A DNA stretch of 64,000 nucleotides, taken from the NCBI RefSeq assembly GCF_015624505.1, contig NZ_CP061379.1, positions 5,890,001-5,954,000 on the forward strand, written 5' to 3'. The notes beneath the pieces are model-generated. The model made no database searches. It was given only the letters and a program-made list of their open reading frames with translations, and had not been told where the DNA came from. Made by a program: the position numbers and the translations under genes. The DNA comes from Bradyrhizobium commune. Lineage in GTDB: Bacteria > Pseudomonadota > Alphaproteobacteria > Rhizobiales > Xanthobacteraceae. Positions within the stretch are counted from its first letter, which is position 1; the number at the start of each line of letters is the position of its first letter. This document shows positions 1 through 8,801 of the stretch, in pieces.

Positions 1-536
1 TCCGGCTTCTCGACGAAGCCTGCAACCGCGCGCACCTCGCCGGAGATCACCTCACTTAGGCTAATGTAGCCGTATTCGGTCGCCGGCCGTTCCGGCTTGA
101 CGCCGAAGGTGACGATGCGGCCGGTGCTCGCGGCCGCGAGGCCCTCGCGGCAGGCCGCGACGAAGGCGGCGTTGTCCTGCACCACATGGTCGGCGGCGAG
201 CGCGAGCACGATCGCCTCAGCGGCACGCGTCTGCGCGAACACCGCACCGGCTGCGATCGCTGGGCCGGAGTCGCGGCGCATCGGCTCGAGGATCACGTCG
301 GCCTCGATGCCAATCTCGGCGAGCTGCTCCAGCACCATGAAGCGGTAGGAGGCATTGGTGATCACGATCGGGCGGTCAAACAGTTCCGCATCGGAGACAC
401 GCAGCAGCGTGTCCTGGAAGGTCGAGCGCGGGCCGAACAGCGGCAAGAACTGTTTCGGGCGCACCTCGCGTGAAGCCGGCCAGAGGCGCGTCCCGGCACC
501 GCCGCACATGACTAACGGGATGATGGCTCGTTGCAC
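1..536 (-). CDS. manC: Mannose-1-phosphate guanylyltransferase (ManC/XanB type), C-terminus missing
   Basis: Makes GDP-mannose from mannose-1-phosphate and GTP in the cytoplasm, feeding EPS synthesis. About 178 residues are visible. They include the nucleotide-binding signature CGGAGTRLWPASR followed by the PKQFLPLFG stretch, an ADH motif (LALAADHVVQD) and the FVEKP motif at the window edge, all typical of the type II ManC/AlgA family. The start is taken as the GTG at 536, which gives VQRAIIPLVMCGGAG. The gene runs off the left edge, so any C-terminal phosphomannose isomerase/cupin domain cannot be seen. It supplies GDP-mannose, the substrate expected for the GDP-mannose-3,5-epimerase-like enzyme at 25958-26941. 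Confidence 0.88.
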   Translation of the reverse strand, partial: MQRAIIPLVMCGGAGTRLWPASREVRPKQFLPLFGPRSTFQDTLLRVSDAELFDRPIVITNASYRFMVLEQLAEIGIEADVILEPMRRDSGPAIAAGAVFAQTRAAEAIVLALAADHVVQDNAAFVAACREGLAAASTGRIVTFGVKPERPATEYGYISLSEVISGEVRAVAGFVEKP

Positions 537-882
537 TTTCAGCTCAAACAAAATTACTCGGCTACGTTTCTGTAACAGGTAATACTCGAAAGTCGATGAA
601 TTTCAAACGAAACTGGAAATAACGATAATGCAGTTTTGCCCCCCTGCACATTTCTGAAGCATCTACGCGTATTTCATGGGCTCAAGACGACCAGTTCCCC
701 GTCAACAACAACGAGTTCGCTGCGTCGCTACACACCTTCGTTGCGGCGATACGTTCATCGGACCAATCGCCATAAATCGACGCTTGTGAACAAGCCCTGA
801 AGGCTCGCAATTGACTGACATTAGAGAGCGAGCCATTTCGAGAAGAGCTTCTATTACAGTCGCCGCACGTCGCCCCTCGAGT
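537..882. other. Intergenic region, no gene recognised
   Basis: This stretch of about 350 bases lies upstream of the leftward guanylyltransferase gene and downstream of the leftward gene ending at 883. It presumably carries the promoter of the guanylyltransferase. Short open frames cross it on both strands, but none shows a recognisable product or convincing start. No terminator hairpin stands out. Confidence 0.4.
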
Positions 883-1614
883 TCAACGCTTGGGCCCGCT
901 GAGCTGATCAAAGATGCGATGCAGGCTGTCAGATTCTTCGATGCTTACAATCGACCGACGGGTTCGTTCGGCTTCGGCGGAGCCGATAGGTGTCACGGGC
1001 AACGTCGTGCCAGATTGGCCAAACTGAGTTGACGCCCTGGGTGATTGCGCTCTGGAAATTGGTTCCTCAGCAGCAAACAGCGAGCTATCAGCTTCCTTAT
1101 ATAACGGATCGTCGACGCCAAGACCTTCTCCAGGACCTTTGCAGCTTAGGCAACCAGAAGTCGACGCGTGCTCTTGAATTGCAGCCGCCTGTCGAACGGA
1201 CTCAATGATTAGATTTAGTATGAAGGGCAACAGAGCCTTGTTATTGAAAAAGACATAGATTTTTGCAAATTTATCCACGTAGCTTGAGCCGTACTGCGCA
1301 AGCGTCCGTTCAATTTGCGCAAGCTCGGGATCTCCAACGACGATCGATTTCCATCTAAGTCCCTCCACGGATTTTTGACTTCCACCAACAGGATCAACGG
1401 TCGGCGAAACACTTTTTCCCATAGGGACCACTACAGCGTGAAACGGCCCTGCCGTCTCTTCCTTCTCATGACTGCCAGCAGTCATTGGTCTTCTTATCGC
1501 GACCTGCGTGAAGATCAACCCGAGACCCATCACAATTAATCCAAGCGGCGCCCATGCGATGGTTACGCAGAGGGAAAGTCCCGCGACAAAAAGTATGATT
1601 CCGAGAAAAAACAT
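883..1614 (-). CDS. Hypothetical membrane protein, 243 aa
   Basis: I do not recognise this protein. The N-terminus forms two closely spaced hydrophobic segments (residues about 2-22 and 23-40, with WAPLGLIVMGLGLIF in the second). A long polar, probably disordered soluble tail follows, rich in Ser, Glu and Pro. A helical hydrophobic patch lies around residues 120-145 (YVFFNNKALLPFILNLIIES). A CLSC cysteine pair sits near residue 155. It lies in a leftward run with the secreted gene upstream (1771-2187). Placement beside an EPS locus is the only functional hint. Confidence 0.6.
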   Translation of the reverse strand: MFFLGIILFVAGLSLCVTIAWAPLGLIVMGLGLIFTQVAIRRPMTAGSHEKEETAGPFHAVVVPMGKSVSPTVDPVGGSQKSVEGLRWKSIVVGDPELAQIERTLAQYGSSYVDKFAKIYVFFNNKALLPFILNLIIESVRQAAAIQEHASTSGCLSCKGPGEGLGVDDPLYKEADSSLFAAEEPISRAQSPRASTQFGQSGTTLPVTPIGSAEAERTRRSIVSIEESDSLHRIFDQLSGPKR

Positions 1615-1770
1615 CCAAAATAAAAGCGACCCGTCGGTGAACTACTTTATTCATTCCGCTTGATGACCGCAAGCGAACTTCGAGCAATACTAGGCATCGA
1701 CTCTGCGCCCAATCTCGCAATTGGGCCACGCGGCGCAATGACCTTGTTGCGTGATGCGCGCAAGAGGGTC

Positions 1771-2187
1771 TCAATCGGGCTGGCTAACGACGCTTACCAT
1801 CAGCGGCGCAGTTGGTTTCGACACGGTGATTTGAACGGTGGATTTCCCTTCGTCATGGCGGTTCTTCCCGACGACAACCAAAGTGAATTTATCAGTGCCT
1901 GTGAAATCTGACCTAGCGAAATAACGAAACCCCGGCCCGACCATAAGGAGATCGCCGTTCTTCGGCTTCTCCACCACCGAAACACTGAAAATTTGCATCG
2001 TCGACCATCGTAAACCTTGGATACAATTTGCTCCGGGGGCAATCGTCATCGACCACTCAATTGTGTCGCCCGCGAGCCTGTAAGGCTTATTGTCACGAAG
2101 GCAGTTGGGCGTAGCCAAAGCCGAAGTCGCGGAAGAAAGCAACGTCAGCGCCGCGACGGTGGAAATGTTGATGGAGATTCGTGGCAT
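1771..2187 (-). CDS. Secreted cadherin-like small protein, 138 aa (paralogue of 5107-5478)
   Basis: The protein has an N-terminal signal peptide (ISTVAALTLLSSATSALA, cleavage after the ALA) and a single small beta-rich domain. Two cysteines are conserved with the paralogue: one just after the signal peptide (TPNCL) and one in IAPGANCIQGLRWST. The segment ending FTGTDKFTLVV resembles the end of bacterial cadherin-like repeats, so an extracellular adhesion or glycan-binding role is possible but unproven. The start at 2187 is chosen because it gives the cleanest signal peptide and has GGGA and GAAGAA purine runs just upstream. An in-frame ATG at 2202 is also possible. Its closest visible relative is the protein at 5107-5478. 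Confidence 0.65.
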   Translation of the reverse strand: MPRISINISTVAALTLLSSATSALATPNCLRDNKPYRLAGDTIEWSMTIAPGANCIQGLRWSTMQIFSVSVVEKPKNGDLLMVGPGFRYFARSDFTGTDKFTLVVVGKNRHDEGKSTVQITVSKPTAPLMVSVVSQPD

Positions 2188-2892
2188 TTTCTTCAGTCCC
2201 ATTTCGTGCGTTGCGCCCCATAATGAAGTACGCAACTAAACGATATTTAAGGGACCGAGAATCAAGTGGCTTGTTAGTAAATTCGCCATTAAGAGGGCCG
2301 GAAAAGGAGCTAGCTTAACATCCGTCTAATGACTAGACGATCTTGGACTGGCCGTGTCGACCAATTGGCGCGAACATCGAGAAATTGGTATTACACTCGA
2401 TGCTCCCATCCAGCTTTTCAAAGATAAGCCCCTTGAGTGTTCAAGAAAATCCTGCCGTATCCGACTACCAAGATCGTGCCTAGGTCCAGCCTTCCTAGAA
2501 TTTGCCTAACACTTTGAGGACTGCATTCGGTCGACATAGATATCGACGTACTTAACTTTCGCTGAAGCTACACCCCTCCTGATTTAGCGCTCGTGCTTTG
2601 CCCGTCTCGGCTTGCGGTTACCTTCGAACCGTTTATGTTTGGGCCTTGTTTGGTAGTGACGATCTTCATGGGCCTGGTAGCGGCATGAGTTGTCGCATCT
2701 CAGGATTTGGCCCAACATCACGACGGCGTTTGCTGACAAGCTCGTAGAACTCCCCCCACTTTGCTCCTTGCGATCAACTCTCCTAACGATGAAAAATCAC
2801 TGCGTTTTCATTATCGACCTCATCACACTGAACCGCTCGTTGCCGAGGCTCAAACGGCATCGTCTCAAGGTTGCAGTCAGCGGACTGAAAAA
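2188..2892. other. Divergent intergenic region, about 700 bp
   Basis: The region lies between two divergently transcribed secreted-protein genes (leftward at 1771-2187, rightward at 2893-3144), so it should contain both promoters. I see no convincing gene. One perfect dyad, CGTCTA-N5-TAGACG, is annotated separately at 2323-2339. Confidence 0.4.
2323..2339. promoter_or_regulatory. Perfect 6-bp dyad, possible operator
   Basis: CGTCTA and TAGACG form a perfect inverted repeat with a 5-base spacer, in the middle of a divergent intergenic region and about 135 bases upstream of the leftward secreted-protein gene. The size and symmetry fit a dimeric repressor site. No known regulator can be assigned, and a chance occurrence is possible. 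Confidence 0.25.
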
Positions 2893-3144
2893 ATGAGCTC
2901 TTACAAACTAACTTGGCTTCTTGGAGCAATAGCTTTCACTGGAATGCTTGACCCATGTTTTACCTCCGCGTTTGCTGGACCTCGCGCAGAGACCGCACGA
3001 AAGTGCATGCACTATTCCTATCTCGTCTATCCATACATGCGCCCGGGATCAACTCGTGGAAGCGGCGCCCGCCAAGCCTACTTTAGGGATTGCATCGACA
3101 AGGACGGCAACGTACCGGAGCCGCAGCCGCCGCGACAGGACTGA
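2893..3144 (+). CDS. Small secreted ARKC-motif protein, 83 aa
   Basis: The N-terminus (WLLGAIAFTGMLDPCFTSAFA) is a signal peptide ending at AFA. The mature part is about 55 residues with the pattern ETARKC ... GSGARQAYFRDCIDKDGNV, giving two cysteines that probably form a disulphide. The same pattern occurs in the convergent neighbour at 3192-3449. The function is unknown. I associate this kind of small periplasmic protein with Bradyrhizobium-like genomes. The start at 2893 gives the signal peptide directly; the frame stays open further upstream but without protein-like sequence. Confidence 0.6.
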   Translation: MSSYKLTWLLGAIAFTGMLDPCFTSAFAGPRAETARKCMHYSYLVYPYMRPGSTRGSGARQAYFRDCIDKDGNVPEPQPPRQD

Positions 3145-3191
3145 ACGCTTCCACCACACGGACAATGAGCACTCGGCAGTCGGGCAAACTG

Positions 3192-3449
3192 TTACTTCAC
3201 ATCGTTGCTGTCGATCTTACCGCCATTGGCGACACACTTATCGAAATAGGCTTGCTGATCGCGACCGCTTCCTTTCGCGCTCCCAGCAGCCGGGTTTCCG
3301 GGTTCGCGAGGCGGAAATTGCTTGGTCATGAGCGCGCCGCACTTTCTGGCCACCTCGGCGGTGACGGCCGATACTGGAACACCGGTCAAACCAACAATAA
3401 GGCACGCGAAGCCCGCAGCGACAATTTCTCGCTTCGGTTGAATAGTCAT
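3192..3449 (-). CDS. Small secreted ARKC-motif protein, 85 aa
   Basis: It is related to the convergent gene at 2893-3144. A signal peptide (AGFACLIVGLTGVPVSAVTA) is followed by EVARKC, a Pro/Gly/Ser linker and GRDQQAYFDKCVANGGKID, so both cysteines and the QAYF motif are conserved. The ATG at 3449 is preceded by AAGGAG at a suitable distance. In-frame starts at 3455 and 3476 fit less well. The function is unknown, and the location is predicted to be the periplasm. Confidence 0.6.
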   Translation of the reverse strand: MTIQPKREIVAAGFACLIVGLTGVPVSAVTAEVARKCGALMTKQFPPREPGNPAAGSAKGSGRDQQAYFDKCVANGGKIDSNDVK

Positions 3450-3592
3450 CACCATTCTCCTTTGCAGAACAGGCATGCATCAGGTCCGCGTTAGATGCCA
3501 CTTCTTAAGCCAGCCGCCAACCAACACGTTAGTTTCTTTTGGGAAATTTTGAACATTGAAATAAGATTGCGAGGCGTCATAAGAGTGCCTGG

Positions 3593-4708
3593 ATGAGCAT
3601 GAATTCGCGAGAACTGCGACATGGCGATGACGACGGCACCAATCAAACCTCCAACGAGGTCCAATTCGCGCTCGTGATCGCCCGCATGATCGAAACCGTG
3701 AAGACCGATCCCGAGCTTCTCCGCCAGACGGTTTATGACTTGGCGCGTCACAAGCTTCAGGAGCAGCTCGTCGATTCGGATCCGATCGCTTTCCGGCAGG
3801 CCGAGCGCGCGCTCGAAACGGCAATCCGGGGAGTTGAGGAATTCTCAAAACAGCCCGTTGGCATAGCTCTATCTTCGGTGCCGAGGCTCAGTTCGGCTTT
3901 GCCGTCTCAGTTGCAGGTACGGGAGACGGATTCCATTCAAACCGGTCCGGACGGATTGCCAGCGCGGCCAGTGATAGGAGCCCGTCGCCACCTATTGGGG
4001 GGCGTCATCAGGAGGACCGGTTTAGTTCTAGTGGTCGTCGGAGCAGCCTTGGCCATCGTGCAGCAACGTGAACGGCTGTTGACGTTAGGCCATTCGTTTC
4101 GACTTCAGGTATCCGAGACCCCTCCCGACAAAGTAGTGGCTCCGTCCGCCACAACGGCTACTGCGCCGAGAAATCCTCCGCTTCCCGCTTTCCCGCGGCC
4201 TGACGATTACGGCGTTTATGCCTTTAGGGACGACATCTTCACCGAACTGCAGCTGATACCCGGCAGGGCACCGGATGCTCGGGTCGCGATCTCCGCCGCA
4301 TTCAAATTGCCCGCCAAAGTGAATCTGCCGGACGGACACCCCGAATTCGTTGTCTATCGACGAGACGCCGCCAGCAACATCTCGGAGCGCGCCGAAGTGC
4401 GCGTGATCGCCCGGATTGCACGCGAATTCTCCAGCGAAGCGGCGGGCAAGCGTCTTGACGAAAGTGACGCTTGGGTCATCAGGAGCTTCTCCTACCCTTA
4501 TCGTGCCGCTCCAATTCCGGATAATCCGGAGATGTATCGGCTCCGCAGCGAGGACCCCGCATTGGAACTTCCCCCCGGCCACTATGCTCTTATCGTCAGG
4601 AATCAGTCTTATTACTTCAGTGTCAATGGCGACATCTTGGATCCCCGGCAGTGCATCGAGCGGGTGATCACAGCAAACGGCACCTTTTACGCAGCATGCA
4701 AGAGGTAA
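3593..4708 (+). CDS. Hypothetical single-span membrane protein, 371 aa
   Basis: I do not recognise a family. The first 130 residues look cytoplasmic and helical (MIETVKTDPELLRQTVYDLA and following). A transmembrane helix lies at about residues 143-162 (TGLVLVVVGAALAIVQQ). A Pro/Ala/Thr linker leads to a C-terminal domain of about 170 residues, presumably periplasmic, ending in a Cys pair (RQCIER and YAACKR). The gene stands alone with more than 100 bases on the left. The next gene rightwards (4798) encodes a small secreted protein, so the two could be co-transcribed. Confidence 0.6.
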   Translation: MSMNSRELRHGDDDGTNQTSNEVQFALVIARMIETVKTDPELLRQTVYDLARHKLQEQLVDSDPIAFRQAERALETAIRGVEEFSKQPVGIALSSVPRLSSALPSQLQVRETDSIQTGPDGLPARPVIGARRHLLGGVIRRTGLVLVVVGAALAIVQQRERLLTLGHSFRLQVSETPPDKVVAPSATTATAPRNPPLPAFPRPDDYGVYAFRDDIFTELQLIPGRAPDARVAISAAFKLPAKVNLPDGHPEFVVYRRDAASNISERAEVRVIARIAREFSSEAAGKRLDESDAWVIRSFSYPYRAAPIPDNPEMYRLRSEDPALELPPGHYALIVRNQSYYFSVNGDILDPRQCIERVITANGTFYAACKR

Positions 4709-4797
4709 TGATGTAGCTATGGCTTCTTGCCAAATTATCGACGAAACCCAATTCGTATGCTGTAGTTGGTTCGACAAGCTCCAGCGTGGAGGTTTCC

Positions 4798-5052
4798 ATG
4801 AATTCCTCGAAACTTCTTCTGGTTTCCGTTGCTCTTTCGAGTCTGGCTACCGAGGTGTCGGCCCAAGGCACGCAACAGAATGGCCGGCCGCAGCAGGGGT
4901 ATTCTAATCAAGGCTATGCGTCGGGCTCGAGAACGCCTGTCGCGACCCAACCAAGCAACAATCCATTTCGCAACCCGATTGGGCAAGGCGTACCTCCCGC
5001 AGCCTCTGCTAACTCAGGGCTCAATAGCAATCGGACCTTTGCTCCGCGCTAG
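4798..5052 (+). CDS. Small secreted Gln/Asn/Pro-rich protein, 84 aa
   Basis: A signal peptide (LLLVSVALSSLATEVSAQ, cleavage near VSA) precedes a low-complexity mature region of Gln, Asn, Gly, Ser and Pro without cysteines. The start at 4798 is supported by a GGAGG ribosome-binding site at 4788-4792. The GTG at 4786 overlaps that site and is unlikely. The function is unknown. It lies 89 bases after the membrane protein at 3593-4708 and may be co-transcribed with it. Confidence 0.55.
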   Translation: MNSSKLLLVSVALSSLATEVSAQGTQQNGRPQQGYSNQGYASGSRTPVATQPSNNPFRNPIGQGVPPAASANSGLNSNRTFAPR

Positions 5053-5106
5053 AGGCGTAGCTGCTCGTCAGGAAAGCTCAATGACGACGTCCGGCGGCAG
5101 AAAGGG

Positions 5107-5478
5107 CTATTTAGGAGTGACGTCAACCTCAATCGAGGACTTACCGCTGATGCGTGACGACGTTCCCTCAATCACAAGCTTGAAATGGTCGTCTCCTGAT
5201 CCCGCGGGCCCGGAAAAATAGCGGAACGAGGGGCCTTGCACGGCAACGCGGCCTGATTTCGGCGGATCGACGATGCTGACTGTGTCGATCATGATCGTCG
5301 ACCAACGTAATCCCTGGATACATTCAGCCCCGGGCGCGATCTTGATTGACCACTGTATCGTGTCGGATTGAAGCTTGAACGGCTGCGGATGGAGTATGCA
5401 TGTGCCTCCAGCGAATACTATCGCCGGATAGAAGACAAAACCCTGAGTGAAAACCGCGAGAGCCAAAAATCTTCTCAC
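5107..5478 (-). CDS. Secreted cadherin-like small protein, 123 aa (paralogue of 1771-2187)
   Basis: A signal peptide (FLALAVFTQGFVFYPAIVFA) is followed by a small beta-rich domain. It matches the protein at 1771-2187 across its length. Shared features are a Cys right after the signal peptide (GGTCIL), the DTIQWSIKIAPGAECIQG block with the second Cys, GPSFRYF, and DDHFKLVIEG near the end. The likely role is extracytoplasmic; the function is unknown. It sits downstream of the large glycosidase gene (5631-8801, same strand), 152 bases away, and could be read from the same transcript. Confidence 0.65.
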   Translation of the reverse strand: MRRFLALAVFTQGFVFYPAIVFAGGTCILHPQPFKLQSDTIQWSIKIAPGAECIQGLRWSTIMIDTVSIVDPPKSGRVAVQGPSFRYFSGPAGSGDDHFKLVIEGTSSRISGKSSIEVDVTPK

Positions 5479-5630
5479 AAGCTTCCGATCTCCAATGCGG
5501 CGGCCCTGCGCAAGCCGGTAGGTCAGCGCGATTGGCCAGCCCTCAGTCCGTACGCCCGACGCTCGTCGACTTGGGCGCGCGCAAGACGGAACAAGCTACC
5601 TTCACTATGATCCTAGGTAATTCTAACGCA

Positions 5631-8600
5631 TCAGACGTGCAGTAGAAAGCCGTCGTGCACAGCGGGGTGTGGGATCTCCGACGCCAACTGCACGTTATGA
5701 TCGAAATGGGTGTCTGTTGGGAGCGCGGCGGCAGGCTGGAAATGTGAGGCCAATGCATTGCTGAGACTTACCGGTACAGGCTGCGAGGACGCAACGGCGA
5801 AATTGAATCCGTCTGCCGGTGGATCGATGACGAGCGTGCCTCCCTTTCCATCACTCGAGAGATTGAACGTGGAATGGGTATAGTCGCCGACCAGCGTCAG
5901 CTTTGCGACATGGTTCTGCGCGTCCGAAACCGTCAGCACACCGCCCGATGTATTGCCCGCGTAGGAGACCTGCGTTCCCGTTCCGAACGAGATGTCCCGC
6001 AGATCAAGAATGTCCGAATGCGCAGAGCTGCCGTCACCAGTCAGACCGTAGATCTTTCCCGTAAACTGCGTCGCATGATCTAGCACCAACGTACCGGTCT
6101 CACTGGCGAACGTGATCGAGCCCGAAACCCCGCCCGTCAATTCGAGCGTCGCGCCTGCTTCGATTTTCACCGCCTGGCTCATGTTGGTGAGGTCGAGGAC
6201 AACTTTGCCGGAGATGTCCAACACACTCGATGCCGTGTTGATCACTCCGTCACCATTGAGGTCCTGATGCATCACGGTCTCGATCGCCTTCAAGGCGTCG
6301 CCCGTTCCAGAAACATTGCTGAGGAGATTGGAGGTGAAGTTGCCGTTGCTGTCGGTGGCCCACACCGTGTAGGCCCCAGTATAAATGTTCTTCCAGGCAA
6401 CGTCGTAGCCGCTGGAGGTCGCCTCCGCCCCGATCGCCGTCCACGTGCTGGTGGGCCCCATTGCATAGGCAGCGCCGCCGGATTTCAACACGACTTCGGT
6501 GCTGCCTGAAGACAGATGCAAATAATTGCCGGACTGTGTCAGGCTCGTTGTGCCGGCGCTCTCCAGCAAACCGGCCGTCGTCCCCGATGTTGTGCCGGAG
6601 GTATCAGCAGTGCCAGCGTTGACAGCTGCACCGGATATCCCGGACGACGTAGCGGAATGTGATCCGATCACACCGTCGCCATTAAGGTCCTGCTGAAATA
6701 GCGTCTCGATGGACTGCAACGATGCACTCGTTCCCGAGACATTGCTCAGCAAATTGGAGGTGAAGTTACCGTTACTGTCAGTGGTCCACACCGTGTAGGC
6801 GCCGGTGATAATGTTCTTCCAGGCAACGTCGAAGCCGCTCGAGGTGGCCTCCACCGCGATCGGCTTCCAGGTGCTGGTCGGCCCCATCAGATAGGCCGTA
6901 CCATTGGACTTCAGCAACACATCGGTGCCGCCCGATGATATCCAGAGGCGGTTGCTGGCCTGCGTTAGGCTAGCATTGCCGATGCCGTCGATTAGCGTCC
7001 CCACGATCGGATCGAGCGCGGCTGAAGGACCGCTCACATTTCCTGCGACATCCGTCGCAGTTGCTGTGAAGGCATGCGCTCCGTGGGTGAGCGCGCTTGT
7101 GGTGACGCTCCAAGCTCCGTTCGAGGCCGTCACCGCCGTACCCAACAGTGTGCTGCCCTCGTACAGCTTGATTGTGCTGCCTGCCTCGGCCGTTCCCGAG
7201 ACAACCACCTTGTTGCCGGCGGTGAGCGTATCCGAGATCAGCGCCGGCGCTTTCGGCGCGGTCGTATCGATAGTCACCTTCACAGAGCTAGACACCACGC
7301 TGACATTGCCAGCTGCGTCAACCGCCTGCCCGGTGAAACTATGGGCACCATCAGTCAAGATACCAGTCGTAAACGACCAATTGCCCTTGCTGTCGACCGT
7401 AGCGGTGCCGATCTGCGTCGCGCCGTCGAACACCAGCACCTTACTACCGGCCTCCGCGGTTCCCTGCAGCGTCTGCTGGTTGGCTTTGGTGATGCCGTCG
7501 CCCGCAACACCGGTGTCCGATGAGAACGACGCAATACTCGGCGCGGCAGGCGGAGTGATATCGGCGCCCGGGTCTCCCGAAGCATTCCCGGTACCGATCT
7601 GAATGACGAGCGGATGATCAGTCAGAGAAACGTGAATCTGCGAGACATTGGTATATGTCGCAATCGGGCTGCTGCCGACCAGAGGATCGTAGACATAGAC
7701 GACGGCATACGATTTTCCGAGATTGACCGTTACGTCGCTGGTCGGGGACGCGATCTCCTTCTGCTTGGTCGGATCCCAGATGACGTGCTCATCCCACAGC
7801 ACCAGGTCGAACGTACCATTGTGCTTCTCCAACAAGAGCTGCTGGGCACTCGTCGGCAGATTGTCGAGACTGTAGCCCAGAGTTCCGGGCGTGAAAGGCT
7901 GCGACGCGCTGGGATCATTCAGAATTGTCGTGAGATTGTGTATTGCAGTGGCCACCAGCTTCGGGCTGCCGTCGTTGTTGAACAAGCCGAAATGCGCTTC
8001 CTTGTCGGTGAACTTCGGATCGGCCGCTTCATCGAAGAGCTCATACAGGAAAGTTTGCGCGACGCCGCTCTTGAAGGCGTCCATCAAGGTATCGAGCGTA
8101 TACTTCGCCTGTACCGTCTGATCGACGCCGCTCATCGTATCGCTGGTCATCGTATCGTAGCCCGTCTCAGTGAAGATGACGGGCAAGCCGGCAGCATCCC
8201 ACTGCGCGATCTTGATGTCGTTCTGAATGACCTGGTTCGGCGTCGTGCCGCTCCATACATAGGCGTGGATATTGGCGTAGTCGGCAGAAGACGACAGATT
8301 TCCAACCTGGCTATAGTTGGCGCTGTTCGACTGAGACAGCGTGAGGTTATAGACCGGCACGTCTTTCAAGGCCGAATCGGCCTGAACGCCGGCGAACAAT
8401 GCGCGCTGGAATGCAGCCGCGCTCGATAACGACGAACTGCCATTGTAGGTGAAGGTCTGGATATCGACCTCGTTGGGGCCTTCGATACCGATCAACTGCC
8501 CCGGATGCGCTGCGACAAACGCATCGAGCTGTTTGAGGAATGTAGCTGGGTCAGTCCCCTGGGGCGTCAAGAAGTCGAACTTGATGCCGTCACTCGCCAA

Positions 8601-8801
8601 CTGGGAATAGGCCGCCTGAGCATGTGCCGTCGAGAACATGCTGCCGTCGCGAACGCTCGAGACTCCGAGATACGCAAGCGAGCTCTCAACTAGGCCGACA
8701 TTCTCGTACACCGTCCAGTTGCCCAGGTGAGTATTGACGCCAATCGACTGCACGAATTTGCTGGCGTCGATCGCGGTGACGTTTGATATGGCGGTTGTCA
8801 T
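5631..8801 (-). CDS. Large secreted clan GH-A glycosidase with Ig-like and W-rich repeat modules, 1056 aa
   Basis: Residues 1 to about 310 form a TIM-barrel glycosidase. GIEGPNEVD places a probable acid/base Glu at 111, and VIFTETGYD a probable nucleophile at Glu212, as in clan GH-A (GH5/GH39-like). Two bacterial Ig-like repeats (about 412-512 and 513-605) follow. Then come two modules of about 100 residues with conserved Trp and a calcium-loop-like end, QDLNGDGVI (about 606-712 and 745-854), a beta-rich domain, and a tail ending GFLLHV. There is no N-terminal signal peptide. Together with the C-terminal tail this suggests type I secretion through an exporter outside the window. It probably cleaves or remodels the EPS. 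The ATG at 8801 is chosen for an upstream AGGG; in-frame TTG 8870 and ATG 8861 are alternatives. The C-terminal half is almost identical in DNA to the gene at 19222-24132. Confidence 0.8.
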   Translation of the reverse strand: MTTAISNVTAIDASKFVQSIGVNTHLGNWTVYENVGLVESSLAYLGVSSVRDGSMFSTAHAQAAYSQLASDGIKFDFLTPQGTDPATFLKQLDAFVAAHPGQLIGIEGPNEVDIQTFTYNGSSSLSSAAAFQRALFAGVQADSALKDVPVYNLTLSQSNSANYSQVGNLSSSADYANIHAYVWSGTTPNQVIQNDIKIAQWDAAGLPVIFTETGYDTMTSDTMSGVDQTVQAKYTLDTLMDAFKSGVAQTFLYELFDEAADPKFTDKEAHFGLFNNDGSPKLVATAIHNLTTILNDPSASQPFTPGTLGYSLDNLPTSAQQLLLEKHNGTFDLVLWDEHVIWDPTKQKEIASPTSDVTVNLGKSYAVVYVYDPLVGSSPIATYTNVSQIHVSLTDHPLVIQIGTGNASGDPGADITPPAAPSIASFSSDTGVAGDGITKANQQTLQGTAEAGSKVLVFDGATQIGTATVDSKGNWSFTTGILTDGAHSFTGQAVDAAGNVSVVSSSVKVTIDTTAPKAPALISDTLTAGNKVVVSGTAEAGSTIKLYEGSTLLGTAVTASNGAWSVTTSALTHGAHAFTATATDVAGNVSGPSAALDPIVGTLIDGIGNASLTQASNRLWISSGGTDVLLKSNGTAYLMGPTSTWKPIAVEATSSGFDVAWKNIITGAYTVWTTDSNGNFTSNLLSNVSGTSASLQSIETLFQQDLNGDGVIGSHSATSSGISGAAVNAGTADTSGTTSGTTAGLLESAGTTSLTQSGNYLHLSSGSTEVVLKSGGAAYAMGPTSTWTAIGAEATSSGYDVAWKNIYTGAYTVWATDSNGNFTSNLLSNVSGTGDALKAIETVMHQDLNGDGVINTASSVLDISGKVVLDLTNMSQAVKIEAGATLELTGGVSGSITFASETGTLVLDHATQFTGKIYGLTGDGSSAHSDILDLRDISFGTGTQVSYAGNTSGGVLTVSDAQNHVAKLTLVGDYTHSTFNLSSDGKGGTLVIDPPADGFNFAVASSQPVPVSLSNALASHFQPAAALPTDTHFDHNVQLASEIPHPAVHDGFLLHV
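5799..6549. repeat. Long direct repeat copy A (about 751 bp)
   Basis: This segment of the glycosidase gene matches 19447-20197 base for base at a constant offset of 13,648, with only six mismatches found by reading the two copies side by side. It encodes the second W-rich/EF-hand-like module and most of the C-terminal beta-rich domain. A second, less perfect shared block follows at 6673-6965. Confidence 0.9.
6673..6965. repeat. Second direct-repeat block, copy A (about 293 bp)
   Basis: This block matches 20264-20556 with roughly ten mismatches and encodes most of the first W-rich module. The sequence between the two blocks differs in both length and sequence between the two genes, so the similarity is a patchwork. 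Confidence 0.8.
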
